Virus record (IMG/VR): IMGVR_UViG_3300044833_000038
Span: 1-60,290 of that record
Strand: one strand, 5' to 3'
DNA: 60,290 bases
Origin: a virus
The position numbers were made by a program, and so were the translations under genes. The notes under the pieces are model-generated. The model was given only the letters and a program-made list of their open reading frames with translations. It had not been told where the DNA came from and did no database searches. Position 1 is the first letter of the stretch, and each line of letters starts with the position of its first letter. Shown piece by piece: positions 42,165 through 49,034 of the stretch.

Positions 42165-42304
42165 CTCCGATTCTCCATTTTCTCGGCTTCCTCACGAAGG
42201 AACTTTGGGCTGACGGTGCAGTTCAGGCCGAGCCCGTCGCGAGCGTTCAGTTCCTCGATCGTCGATGCCGCCTGGCGCATCCGGTCGGACAGTGGCGCGG
42301 TCAT
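42161..42304 (-). CDS. Small helical protein
   Basis: 47 residues from MTAPLSDRMRQAASTIEELN, with ATGA overlap to the upstream gene. Proteins starting with this motif (DRMRQAASTIEELNARDGL) are common in mycobacteriophages. The long frame upstream is antisense. Unknown function. Confidence 0.6.
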   Translation of the reverse strand: MTAPLSDRMRQAASTIEELNARDGLGLNCTVSPKFLREEAEKMENRR

Positions 42305-42474
42305 CAGATGCTCACCGGGTAGCGGCAGTTGTGCAGCACAGCGTCCGAATGCCTGTGCGCGTCGATGACGGCGTGCCACTTGACGATTCGGCGTCGGGAG
42401 TGCCAGCCGCAGCTGCAGTCCGCGAACCAACGGCGGACACCCGGCCAGCGGTAGACACCTACCTTCACGCTCAT
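42304..42474 (-). CDS. Small Cys/His protein
   Basis: 56 residues (MSVKVGVYRWPGVRRWFADC, then SCGWHSRRRIVKWHAVIDAH). The CSCGW...H...H arrangement is a recurring zinc-binding pattern. ATGA overlaps at both ends. Confidence 0.6.
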   Translation of the reverse strand: MSVKVGVYRWPGVRRWFADCSCGWHSRRRIVKWHAVIDAHRHSDAVLHNCRYPVSI

Positions 42475-42749
42475 GACACCTCACCGTCCAGGATCGCATC
42501 ATGTACCGCATCGGCCAGAAACGGCAGCCCAGCAACACTTTCCGTGAGCGCGCGCGCCAGATCGCACGCGGTTGCCCGGTCAAGATCCAGGCGAATCCCG
42601 AATGCGAACTTAGCTTCAATATGCGGAAAGTGTCCCGCCCCGAGATCGACTGAGCGGCAGTTGATCAGCGAGCCGAAACCGGCCCCGAATGTGTGATCGG
42701 ACAGCACGCCAGCGTTGAGGTGGATGTGATTAGGGCGTTCGGTGCTCAT
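42471..42749 (-). CDS. Early-region protein of unknown function
   Basis: 92 residues from MSTERPNHIHLNAGVLSDHT; the ATG overlaps the upstream stop. Beta-rich first half, helical end. Not recognised. Confidence 0.55.
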   Translation of the reverse strand: MSTERPNHIHLNAGVLSDHTFGAGFGSLINCRSVDLGAGHFPHIEAKFAFGIRLDLDRATACDLARALTESVAGLPFLADAVHDAILDGEVS

Positions 42750-42970
42750 ATCCGCGTCTCCCATAGCCGGTTGACCGACGCGAACAACTCGTCAATCCCG
42801 ACCGTCTGTATCGGAATGCCCGCGAGCCGTCGCCACCGGTCGATCGGCGCGTAAGTCATCTTGAACGACGGGAACTCAGGCAGAACGGTTGATGTGTAGC
42901 TGGGCTCCAGGTCGACAACTCGGATGCTGGCGTAGCGTGCGCGGTGCCGTCCGCGGTAGCGCCACTTCAC
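42746..42970 (-). CDS. Small protein of unknown function
   Basis: 74 residues (MKWRYRGRHRARYASIRVVD, FKMTYAPIDRWRRLAGIP), basic N-terminus. Four-base overlap on both sides. Not recognised. Confidence 0.55.
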   Translation of the reverse strand: MKWRYRGRHRARYASIRVVDLEPSYTSTVLPEFPSFKMTYAPIDRWRRLAGIPIQTVGIDELFASVNRLWETRI

Positions 42971-43167
42971 TTCTTGGCCTCTGCTGGAAGCAGGCCACCG
43001 GGAGCGTTGTACCGCTGCTGAAGCTCATCCCAGATGCCAGGGAACACGTCGCGCAACCTTGCTAGATTGTGGTTGTCGGCCTTGCGCATCGCCGCCATGA
43101 TCAGCGCGTAGAACGGCGGGTCATCGCTGAGGATTTCCTTGGAGCACTCGTAGTCGTAGTGGCTCAT
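42967..43167 (-). CDS. Small protein of unknown function
   Basis: 66 residues (MSHYDYECSKEILSDDPPFY, ARLRDVFPGIWDELQQRYNA). Helical; coupled by ATGA to both neighbours. Similar small proteins are frequent in mycobacteriophage early regions. Confidence 0.6.
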   Translation of the reverse strand: MSHYDYECSKEILSDDPPFYALIMAAMRKADNHNLARLRDVFPGIWDELQQRYNAPGGLLPAEAKK

Positions 43168-43316
43168 CGGTCGCCCTCCAAATCCCGGGCGTAGCTCTCA
43201 GCCGACCACTGGGCCGTGTCCTGATCACTAACGGCGGCGCTGGGCACCGTGACCTCGCGGAGCATTGCGTACCGGCAACTGTGGGCGCGGATGCGGTCGA
43301 TGCCGAGGAGACACAT
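43164..43316 (-). CDS. Small protein coupled to a leader peptide
   Basis: 50 residues from MCLLGIDRIRAHSCRYAMLR. The ATG overlaps by one base the stop of an 11-codon ORF (TGATG). The longer frame back to 43394 begins with a GTG that lacks a ribosome site and lies in a hairpin. Unknown function. Confidence 0.45.
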   Translation of the reverse strand: MCLLGIDRIRAHSCRYAMLREVTVPSAAVSDQDTAQWSAESYARDLEGDR

Positions 43317-43351
43317 CACCGTGGCACCGCCTGTAAAGTCGGGTTCGGCAT
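43316..43351 (-). CDS. Candidate leader peptide (11 aa)
   Basis: MPNPTLQAVPR with AAGGA upstream of its ATG. Its stop TGA shares a base with the next ATG, so its translation could control the 50-residue gene. It follows a strong hairpin. Confidence 0.4.
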   Translation of the reverse strand: MPNPTLQAVPR

Positions 43352-43376
43352 GGGAAGTGTCCTTTCCTGTTGCTAT

Positions 43377-43408
43377 GGTTCGCCGCTCGTTCACGCGGGC
43401 GGCGAACC
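43377..43408 (-). other. Perfect 10-bp stem-loop between early gene blocks
   Basis: GGTTCGCCGC and GCGGCGAACC flank a 12-base loop. It sits in the only 60-base gap of this otherwise overlapping gene chain. There is no U-tract downstream on the minus strand. A transcription attenuator or mRNA processing site is possible. Confidence 0.55.
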
Positions 43409-43411
43409 GTC

Positions 43412-44857
43412 TTACTTGGTGGTGAGGTTCAATTCGAGGTCGATGGCGTCCAGCAGCTTTTCAACGACACTGATGGCGTGGGTGTACAAGGTGGGGTCGG
43501 TGTACTTCAGCTGAAGGGCTTTGAGCCGCTCCGCTTCCCGCTGTAGAACGCCGACGGTGTACCGGAGTCCGCAGCGGTAGTCGGCGCCTAAGCGCGTGAG
43601 CGCGTCTGGTGGTTGCGCTAAGTCTTCGGCGATAATGGGCGACACGTGGGCGTGCCAGGCAACCCAGTCGTCGAGATGAAAGTCATGCGTGCCATGAGGG
43701 TCCACACACTCGACGTAGTGATACTTGCCTCGCTCATGCGGTACATGTGAGGCCAGCACCTTGCTGATCACTGGCACCGCGCCGCCGATCCACTCGGCCA
43801 CGGCGTCGTCGGGGTGTTTGTCACCGCAGTCGATGACTGGCGTGTTGTCCTGCGTGTGAACTGCCACGCCGTCGAGCAACTTGGTCGCGCGATTACATGA
43901 TGCGCAGGGAAGTTGACGCCCCTCGGAGGGCGACGGGGGAATGCCGCTCACCTCCGAGGGGCCAGACCCCGCCGTACGGGGCTCGGCAGGGGCCGTTGGT
44001 TCCGCGTAGCCGGCAGACCACGCGGAAGACTTGGGAGCCGGGTGTTGCTTCATCGCCGCCGTTATCTCAGCTGCCTTCTGGCACGTCGATGAGCAGAACA
44101 TGCCTGGAGCGCGGTCGCTGACGGCGGCGACTTCTCCGAGCTTTGAATCGCAGCGGGCGCAACGGGGTTGAGAAGATTGTGGTTGCGGGTCAGCAGGGTC
44201 AACGCGACAAGGCTCAGAGTGATCTGAAGCGTCCTGCTGCTTATCCTCACTGACAGATGAGTTGCTGAAAGACGAAACCCCAGCCGAGGGCTGAATGAAT
44301 CTCTCATCTGCGAGGCTCGCTGCCGCACCAGCGAAGTTCGGGGCTTTCGGGTAGCCCTGTTTTGTTGGGTCAACAAGGCCCGCGCGCATACGCGCCTTCC
44401 AAGACGGCCGGTCGTACCGCTCTTGCAGTAGCCCGCGCACACCCACCAGCTCCGAGTCGTCGAGGCCGGGTTCGGTGGGGTTCGGGGTGTCGTCGGCGAG
44501 CATCCGATTAAGCCGATCAATCGTCTCGTTAGCCTGCCGCATGTCGCGCTCATGGCCGTCGCGGTACCACTGGGGCACCTCGTCGTTGGGGAAACGCGCA
44601 CGAATCTCGCCGATCAGTTCGTCAAACCGAGCTGTGGAGATCGTGGGCTCGTCGTATGCGGCGTCCTCAGCGCAGTCCCAGTCCTCAGCCCAACCGGGAG
44701 GTGAGCCGACCGCGTCCCCGTCTTCCCCGTCAGCGCCGCGGCGAGCAGGCCGGGTCAGGTTGTTGAGGGTGCGCGCGCCGTCGATCACCGCCTGGACACC
44801 ACCAGCGGCAAGGGAATACGCGCGGACAGCGCACTGCTCAAGTGAGTAAGTTCTCAT
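43412..44857 (-). CDS. Large early protein with zinc motifs
   Basis: 481 residues. The N-terminus (MRTYSLEQCAVRAYSLAAGG) is helical and the middle is acidic and low-complexity. Cys clusters are CARCDSKLGEV...CSSTCQ (about residue 235-265) and LPCASCNRATKLLDG (about 320). The C-terminus is a long helix (GVLQREAERLKALQLKYTDP). It looks like a fusion of several small modules. Function unknown; largest early gene. Confidence 0.6.
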   Translation of the reverse strand: MRTYSLEQCAVRAYSLAAGGVQAVIDGARTLNNLTRPARRGADGEDGDAVGSPPGWAEDWDCAEDAAYDEPTISTARFDELIGEIRARFPNDEVPQWYRDGHERDMRQANETIDRLNRMLADDTPNPTEPGLDDSELVGVRGLLQERYDRPSWKARMRAGLVDPTKQGYPKAPNFAGAAASLADERFIQPSAGVSSFSNSSVSEDKQQDASDHSEPCRVDPADPQPQSSQPRCARCDSKLGEVAAVSDRAPGMFCSSTCQKAAEITAAMKQHPAPKSSAWSAGYAEPTAPAEPRTAGSGPSEVSGIPPSPSEGRQLPCASCNRATKLLDGVAVHTQDNTPVIDCGDKHPDDAVAEWIGGAVPVISKVLASHVPHERGKYHYVECVDPHGTHDFHLDDWVAWHAHVSPIIAEDLAQPPDALTRLGADYRCGLRYTVGVLQREAERLKALQLKYTDPTLYTHAISVVEKLLDAIDLELNLTTK

Positions 44858-45051
44858 GACTGGACGACGGTTTCGATATGGAGCGTTCCCAACTCATCGC
44901 CAATCTCGTTGGAGTGCAGGATCAGGCGCCCGAGGTCGTCGCCGAGCAAGATGTCGTTGAGTAGCCAGTCCTGCGCGTCCTCGTCGTCAGGCGGGTAGAG
45001 CGTGGCGTCCAGCGTGAGAACCGCCGTTATCCGCAGCTTCTGCGCGCTCAT
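44854..45051 (-). CDS. Small protein of unknown function
   Basis: 65 residues from MSAQKLRITAVLTLDATLYP (ATGA overlap with upstream stop). A ferredoxin-like beta-alpha pattern with LHSNEIGDELGTLHIETV at the end. Common in mycobacteriophages. Confidence 0.6.
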   Translation of the reverse strand: MSAQKLRITAVLTLDATLYPPDDEDAQDWLLNDILLGDDLGRLILHSNEIGDELGTLHIETVVQS

Positions 45052-45215
45052 AGAGCCCACCCATTTTCGGCTTCGTCGCACACCGCACGGTCCCGATCCC
45101 CATCAGCGAGCATCCCGCCGATGCGATGGTTACAGGCTTCGTAGCGGCGGCCTAGCAGTACGCCCACGACGAGAGTCGCGGCCAGGACGGCGAGGAACAG
45201 GGTCACGTTGGTCAC
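45048..45215 (-). CDS. Small membrane protein
   Basis: 55 residues from a GTG (VTNVTLFLAVLAATLVVGVL) giving one N-terminal membrane helix, then a Cys-containing cytosolic tail (YEACNHRIGGMLADG). GTGA overlap upstream. Confidence 0.55.
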   Translation of the reverse strand: MTNVTLFLAVLAATLVVGVLLGRRYEACNHRIGGMLADGDRDRAVCDEAENGWAL

Positions 45216-45505
45216 TTCGAAACCGCCCTGGTGTCGAGGTAGATGTGAAACTCGTCGTCGCTGAATAGTTCCCACTGCGCGTTGGTCAGTTCAAGCGCAG
45301 TGCAGGCATCTAGTCGGCTACTGAAAGGTCCTATGTGTCTTCCGCTGCCGCGCCAGATGAGCCAGTACGGAGGCGGGAAGTCTTGACGAATCAGCACGCC
45401 CTGGACGTGGTAGCCGATGCACTCCAGTAACTCGCGGATCTCATCGGCGGTGACAGGAGCGAACGGGTCAGGATCAGGGTCATGGACGATCACCGAGATG
45501 CTCAT
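45212..45505 (-). CDS. Small protein of unknown function
   Basis: 97 residues from MSISVIVHDPDPDPFAPVTA; ATGA overlap with the upstream gene. Mixed alpha/beta (EIRELLECIGYHVQGVLIRQ). Not recognised. Confidence 0.55.
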   Translation of the reverse strand: MSISVIVHDPDPDPFAPVTADEIRELLECIGYHVQGVLIRQDFPPPYWLIWRGSGRHIGPFSSRLDACTALELTNAQWELFSDDEFHIYLDTRAVSK

Positions 45506-45729
45506 AACGGCGGCTCGCATTCCCACTGCTCCGGCGTGATCTGCTCAGGCATGGAGCCCATGATCGTGAGCCATTTCTCAACGGTCCAGCAGCGCATCGC
45601 AATCTGCTCCTCTGGCGGCAGGTTATGGATGCAGTTGCGGTGGTGAAGATGCTTGCCGCCGTTGTCGTCGCGGTGCCGCATGATCTTGGCAAAGCTGCGG
45701 CCCAGATCCTCTGGCGTCGGCGGGTTCAC
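45502..45729 (-). CDS. Small His-rich protein
   Basis: 75 residues, GTG start. The cluster HRDDNGGKHLHHRNCIHNLP may bind metal. Four-base overlaps on both sides. Not recognised. Confidence 0.5.
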   Translation of the reverse strand: MNPPTPEDLGRSFAKIMRHRDDNGGKHLHHRNCIHNLPPEEQIAMRCWTVEKWLTIMGSMPEQITPEQWECEPPL

Positions 45730-45914
45730 AGCGCCTCCACCGTGGCTACGATTTCGTCAGGCCGCGTCAGTTCGAGGCGCATAAGGTCGCAGGCAGCCTC
45801 GAACTGTGCCCGCGATTCCGGTGTCCAAGACGGATGCATAGTCTGACCGCACGCGCAATGCCACCAGCACCAGTCCTCGTCGACACTTCGCCGCCAGTCG
45901 TGCTGGTGGATCAC
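45726..45914 (-). CDS. Small Cys/His/Trp protein
   Basis: 62 residues. MIHQHDWRRSVDEDWCWWHC followed by ACGQTMHP, a zinc-ribbon-like motif seen in tiny actinophage proteins. Coupled to neighbours. Confidence 0.55.
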   Translation of the reverse strand: MIHQHDWRRSVDEDWCWWHCACGQTMHPSWTPESRAQFEAACDLMRLELTRPDEIVATVEAL

Positions 45915-46078
45915 AGCAAACCACCCCAGTCACAAGGATCATTGGTCCCCCATAGCGGAGCCGTCGAAAGACCGGTCGAGTAATTCAGTGGCTCAACCAC
46001 ATCTGGATCAAGATCCATCACTTCGCAGATGCAACCCTGGCCTGTCCAGTTGCGGCACAACTCGGCTTCACACCGCAT
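45911..46078 (-). CDS. Small Cys-rich protein
   Basis: 55 residues from MRCEAELCRNWTGQGCICEV (ATGA overlap with upstream). Four Cys near the N-terminus. Unknown function. Confidence 0.55.
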   Translation of the reverse strand: MRCEAELCRNWTGQGCICEVMDLDPDVVEPLNYSTGLSTAPLWGTNDPCDWGGLL

Positions 46079-46290
46079 CAGCGCATCTCCTCTGGCGTCA
46101 GCGGGTAGGCATACCGGCCCTTGATGCACGGTGTCGCCCAGGCGTACGGGTGGAACTCAGTTCGGTTCGGCACGGTCGTCGCGTACCAGTTGTTGATCGC
46201 GTTGGCCTGCTTCACCGCATCGGCGTAGTCCTTCGCGGGCAGCACATCATCTGGGCCACTGACATGGACCGTCCACTCCTGGTCGCTCAC
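46078..46290 (-). CDS. Small protein of unknown function
   Basis: 70 residues (MSDQEWTVHVSGPDDVLPAK, DYADAVKQANAINNWYATTV). A strand-helix pattern as in many early phage proteins. ATGA overlaps. Confidence 0.6.
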   Translation of the reverse strand: MSDQEWTVHVSGPDDVLPAKDYADAVKQANAINNWYATTVPNRTEFHPYAWATPCIKGRYAYPLTPEEMR

Positions 46291-46580
46291 TTCAGTCCCC
46301 CACTCGCCACGCCATGCCAGTCCTCGACCGCCCGCGCCTGCTCAAGTTGCCGCTGAAGCCGAACCACTTCCGTACGGGCATCATTGAGCGAGGCGTGCAG
46401 CTCCTGCTGCCGGATCAACGCCTCATCACGGGCGTCGGTGAGGGCCTCGTAGGCTTGCGCTAAACCGTCGGCCTGCTCGTGGAGCTGCGCGTTGTCGCGG
46501 CGAAGGCGGTCACACTCGACGATCCGCGCATCAGCATCAGCGTTGGCAGCCCAAAACTTTGAGCGTTCCAGGCGCATCAT
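46287..46580 (-). CDS. Coiled-coil protein
   Basis: 97 residues from the ATG at 46578-46580 (MMRLERSKFWAANADADARI), overlapping the upstream stop. Heptad-like charged helix through most of the length (EVVRLQRQLEQARAVEDW). The long extension of this frame upstream is antisense. Unknown function. Confidence 0.6.
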   Translation of the reverse strand: MMRLERSKFWAANADADARIVECDRLRRDNAQLHEQADGLAQAYEALTDARDEALIRQQELHASLNDARTEVVRLQRQLEQARAVEDWHGVASGGLK

Positions 46581-47038
46581 GCGGACACCTCCGCGAGATC
46601 GGCCCACTCTGCTTTGATCTCGGAGTACCCGTCTTTGGCGAAGTGGATGACGTCTCCAGGTTCGTCGACCGGCTCGCCGTCGACCGCGAGGATCGCGTAC
46701 ACGGGGCCGTAGCATCCCCATGGGCTGTGCTGTTGGGGTTCGTGCAGTCGAGTGGTCAGGCGAGCCATGAAAGGCGCCACGACTGCTTCGGCCGTGTGGC
46801 CCCCGTGTGTGACGGTGCTGCCCGTCATAGCCCAGTAGCCGCCGGGTGTCCAGATCTTGCTGGGATACCCGTAGTAGAACTCGAGGTACAGGCCGGAGGT
46901 GGTGCGGTTGTAGTACGGGTTGATGCCGCCGACACGGTGCGCGTTCGCATCGATCGCGGTGTTCGGCATCGTTTCGTCGAAGATCGCGGCGATCTGCTTG
47001 CACTGTGCGATCAGACGCTGGGTGGCTGCCGCGCTCAT
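46577..47038 (-). CDS. Early protein of unknown function
   Basis: 153 residues, aromatic-rich (NPYYNRTTSGLYLEFYYGYP, KIWTPGGYWAMTGSTVTHGG). ATGA overlaps at both ends. Not recognised; globular and well-formed. Confidence 0.6.
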   Translation of the reverse strand: MSAAATQRLIAQCKQIAAIFDETMPNTAIDANAHRVGGINPYYNRTTSGLYLEFYYGYPSKIWTPGGYWAMTGSTVTHGGHTAEAVVAPFMARLTTRLHEPQQHSPWGCYGPVYAILAVDGEPVDEPGDVIHFAKDGYSEIKAEWADLAEVSA

Positions 47039-47301
47039 GACATTGCTTTCACGTAGTAGAAGGCGATCAAATCAACCCACCGGATAGCATCCTCGCGGCT
47101 GCACGCATGCACCTTGTGCGGCTGCAACAAACCAGTCGAACCGATGATGTTCTTGCACACGTAGATTCGCCAATCATTCAAACCCTGCGGCCGATACGCC
47201 CCCGCAATCTCATTGCCATCGGAGTCGACTGCGCTGACCCGGTGGGAATGCTCATCGTCGTTGCAGACGATCCGGTAAGAAGCCGCGGCAGGAGCAGTCA
47301 T
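47035..47301 (-). CDS. Small early protein
   Basis: 88 residues (MTAPAAASYRIVCNDDEHSH, DWRIYVCKNIIGSTGLLQPH). Beta-rich, ends in an amphipathic helix (IRWVDLIAFYYVKAM). Overlapped by both neighbours. Confidence 0.55.
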   Translation of the reverse strand: MTAPAAASYRIVCNDDEHSHRVSAVDSDGNEIAGAYRPQGLNDWRIYVCKNIIGSTGLLQPHKVHACSREDAIRWVDLIAFYYVKAMS

Positions 47302-47684
47302 GACGCCCCCTCTTCCCCAGCCTCTTTGTAGTAATCCTCGAAGCGTCGCAGTTCCTCGCCGTTGACCAGGTCTTTGACCATGCGCGCGAGCGCTGGGCGC
47401 GTGTTGTCGCGATGGAATAACATCGCCGCGTCGTCCTCACCGATTCCGAGAAGGTCAACCGCGACATCAGGAGTGCTCTTCTCGGTCAGTGTGTCTGGTG
47501 ACATCACCCTGTGTTCGTCGCCGTCGTGCCACACAGTCGACGACCATCCGGATAGAAGGCATGCCCATCCTGCGAAGCACGCGGCCGTCCCACACTCGTC
47601 GACCCAGACCGTCTGGTTATGTTGCTCGGGGTGATCGGTTATGTGCTGCATCACCCGTTCGAGAAGCTCGGTGTTGACAGTCAT
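47298..47684 (-). CDS. Conserved actinobacterial-type small protein
   Basis: 128 residues. NTELLERVMQHITDHPEQHN and WVDECGTAACFAGWACLLSG form the pattern of a family widespread in actinobacteria and their phages (CGT-x-x-C-x-A-G-W). Function not established. ATGA overlap on both sides. Confidence 0.65.
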   Translation of the reverse strand: MTVNTELLERVMQHITDHPEQHNQTVWVDECGTAACFAGWACLLSGWSSTVWHDGDEHRVMSPDTLTEKSTPDVAVDLLGIGEDDAAMLFHRDNTRPALARMVKDLVNGEELRRFEDYYKEAGEEGAS

Positions 47685-47839
47685 TTCGTGAACGTCTCCA
47701 ATCCGCGCCTACACCCGCACGCCTTGAACTGCATCTGCGACGAACCCGACGAGCGCTGCGCCACGCAGCCCATAGACGTGTGAAGCCAGCGGGCGTGACC
47801 GCACGGGCAGAGACGGTTTAAGGGATACGGGGCGCTCAT
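47681..47839 (-). CDS. Small zinc-binding protein overlapping antirepressor 3' end
   Basis: 52 residues (MSAPYPLNRLCPCGHARWLH, FKACGCRRGLETFTK). CPCGH and CGC make a metal site. It overlaps the annotated 3' end of the antirepressor-like gene by 131 bases. In another frame an open reading ending in GLLGRWVS stops exactly at this ATG (ATGA), hinting that the antirepressor once ended there. Confidence 0.6.
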   Translation of the reverse strand: MSAPYPLNRLCPCGHARWLHTSMGCVAQRSSGSSQMQFKACGCRRGLETFTK

Positions 47840-48680
47840 GACACCCACCGCCCCAGCAGGCCCATAAGCTTCGCGTAGACGCTCGCGCCAGTACCTCCGA
47901 GCCGCTCAGCTTCTTCCGCAGGAACTCGACCCCTGACGGCAGCACATACGTTGTCGCCGTGAGGATCTGCTCACCCGTATTCGGATGCGTATAAGTTTTT
48001 GGCACGACTTTGAAGTGATGCGCATACCGGGCGTAAGGCAGCCGGTTACCCTGAACCACCCCGGCGCGCCGCAACTCCTTGAGCATCACGTTGCGGCCCC
48101 AACCGAGCACGTTGGCCGTCGCCTGCCAGGAGTAGGCGCCATCCGCGTCCATCAGGTCGTCGTAAAACTCGGCTTTGGGCTCAAGCTCAGCGACCTTGGC
48201 TGTCAACGCCTCCACGCGCGCCACAGTCAGAGTGAGGGCGCGGTGAATGATCTCGTCGTCGGACAGCTCGCGCGGCGCGGCGACCTCAGCCTCGCGCGTC
48301 TTGACGGCGAAGTAGTGCTGGGCGGCGGACACCTCACGCTTGCGCGGGTCGCCGTTCATCGCGATCAGGTAGGCGGCGTAGCGGGTCACCTGATAGTCGG
48401 TAAGTGGTCGGCCGCCGAGGTTTTTATCGGAGCCGGTAACAACCCCTCCACCAGCCTTTTTCGGGGTGAGCCGGAAAAGGGTTCGGACGTTGAAGCCCTC
48501 GTTATGCGCCGTCGACTTGGCGCGCTCGATCGCACCCTCAAACTTCTGCCAGGACTCGTACCCCAGCTCGCCCATGAGCCAGCGAGCCGACCAGCGGTCC
48601 TCACCACCCTGCGGGCACGGCGTGCGACCGGCGTCGAACGGGCTGGTCGGGTCGGTGAAGAGATCTACTTCGCCGTTCAT
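47709..48680 (-). CDS. Antirepressor-like protein (BRO/DinD-like N-domain, KilAC C-domain)
   Basis: 323 codons. The N-terminal domain (RWSARWLMGELGYESWQKFE, GGRPLTDYQVTRYAAYLIAM) resembles DinD/BRO-type antirepressors. The C-terminal KilAC-like DNA-binding domain reads ELEPKAEFYDDLMDADGAYS, then TANVLGWGRNVMLKELRRAG and YVLPSGVEFLRKKL. After that the frame reads a non-conserved 60-residue tail opposite in style, overlapping the next gene. A -1 frameshift near 47900 would instead end the protein in ASVYAKLMGLLGRWVS. Early regulator promoting lytic growth; second gene after cro. Confidence 0.75.
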   Translation of the reverse strand: MNGEVDLFTDPTSPFDAGRTPCPQGGEDRWSARWLMGELGYESWQKFEGAIERAKSTAHNEGFNVRTLFRLTPKKAGGGVVTGSDKNLGGRPLTDYQVTRYAAYLIAMNGDPRKREVSAAQHYFAVKTREAEVAAPRELSDDEIIHRALTLTVARVEALTAKVAELEPKAEFYDDLMDADGAYSWQATANVLGWGRNVMLKELRRAGVVQGNRLPYARYAHHFKVVPKTYTHPNTGEQILTATTYVLPSGVEFLRKKLSGSEVLARASTRSLWACWGGGCHERPVSLKPSLPVRSRPLASHVYGLRGAALVGFVADAVQGVRV

Positions 48681-48898
48681 GCTGCCGTGTCCAGCAGTTC
48701 GGCCAGTTCGATGTCCAGCGCGGTGGCGATAGAGAGGAGGTCTTCGATGTCGAATGGGACTTGTCCAGAGAGCCGCCGGGATAGAAACTGTTGGGAGCGG
48801 TTGAGCTTGCTCGCCAGCGAGGTCTGAGTGTGGTTACGGCGGGCCATCTCTGCGCGGATGTTAGAAATTATCCGCTCAGCGGTTGAGTTGGACGGCAT
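48677..48898 (-). CDS. Cro-like HTH repressor
   Basis: 73 residues from the ATG at 48896-48898 (MPSNSTAERIISNIRAEMAR). HTH TSLASKLNRSQQFLSRRLSG is strikingly like that of the divergent repressor (SEVARRTGMSQPALSRRMTG), followed in both by Q-[VL]-PFD, so the two probably share operators. The predicted mRNA is leaderless. The C-terminus ELLDTAA ends in Ala-Ala, like an ssrA-type degradation signal. Confidence 0.75.
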   Translation of the reverse strand: MPSNSTAERIISNIRAEMARRNHTQTSLASKLNRSQQFLSRRLSGQVPFDIEDLLSIATALDIELAELLDTAA

Positions 48899-48905
48899 GG
48901 TGTTT

Positions 48906-48934
48906 GTTCTACCGCTGAACGAATAGCGAAGCAA
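48906..48934 (-). promoter_or_regulatory. Leftward early promoter for cro
   Basis: On the minus strand: TTGCTT (48934-48929), 17 bases, TAGAAC (48911-48906), then exactly 7 bases to the cro ATG. Its spacer contains CGTTCAGCGG, whose core recurs inverted at 48972-48979, a possible operator half-site. Confidence 0.6.
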
Positions 48935-48985
48935 GCGACACGCGCACGACACGCCGGGACAGTTTTCTTCGCGTTCAGGATGAGT

Positions 48986-49008
48986 TATCCACAGTCGACT
49001 TGTGGATA
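48986..49008. promoter_or_regulatory. Operator palindrome overlapping repressor promoter
   Basis: TATCCACA and TGTGGATA are perfect 8-bp arms around a 7-base centre. The symmetry extends outward to GAG/CTC if one base is bulged on the left. It covers the -35 of the rightward promoter, fitting autoregulation by the repressor or repression by Cro. Confidence 0.65.
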
Positions 49009-49027
49009 CTCGCTAGGCGGGTAAGAT
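49000..49027 (+). promoter_or_regulatory. Repressor promoter, leaderless
   Basis: TTGTGG (49000-49005), 16-base spacer, TAAGAT (49022-49027), then 7 bases to the repressor ATG at 49035. No ribosome binding site is present, so translation of a leaderless message is predicted. Confidence 0.6.
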
Positions 49028-49034
49028 ACGCGTC

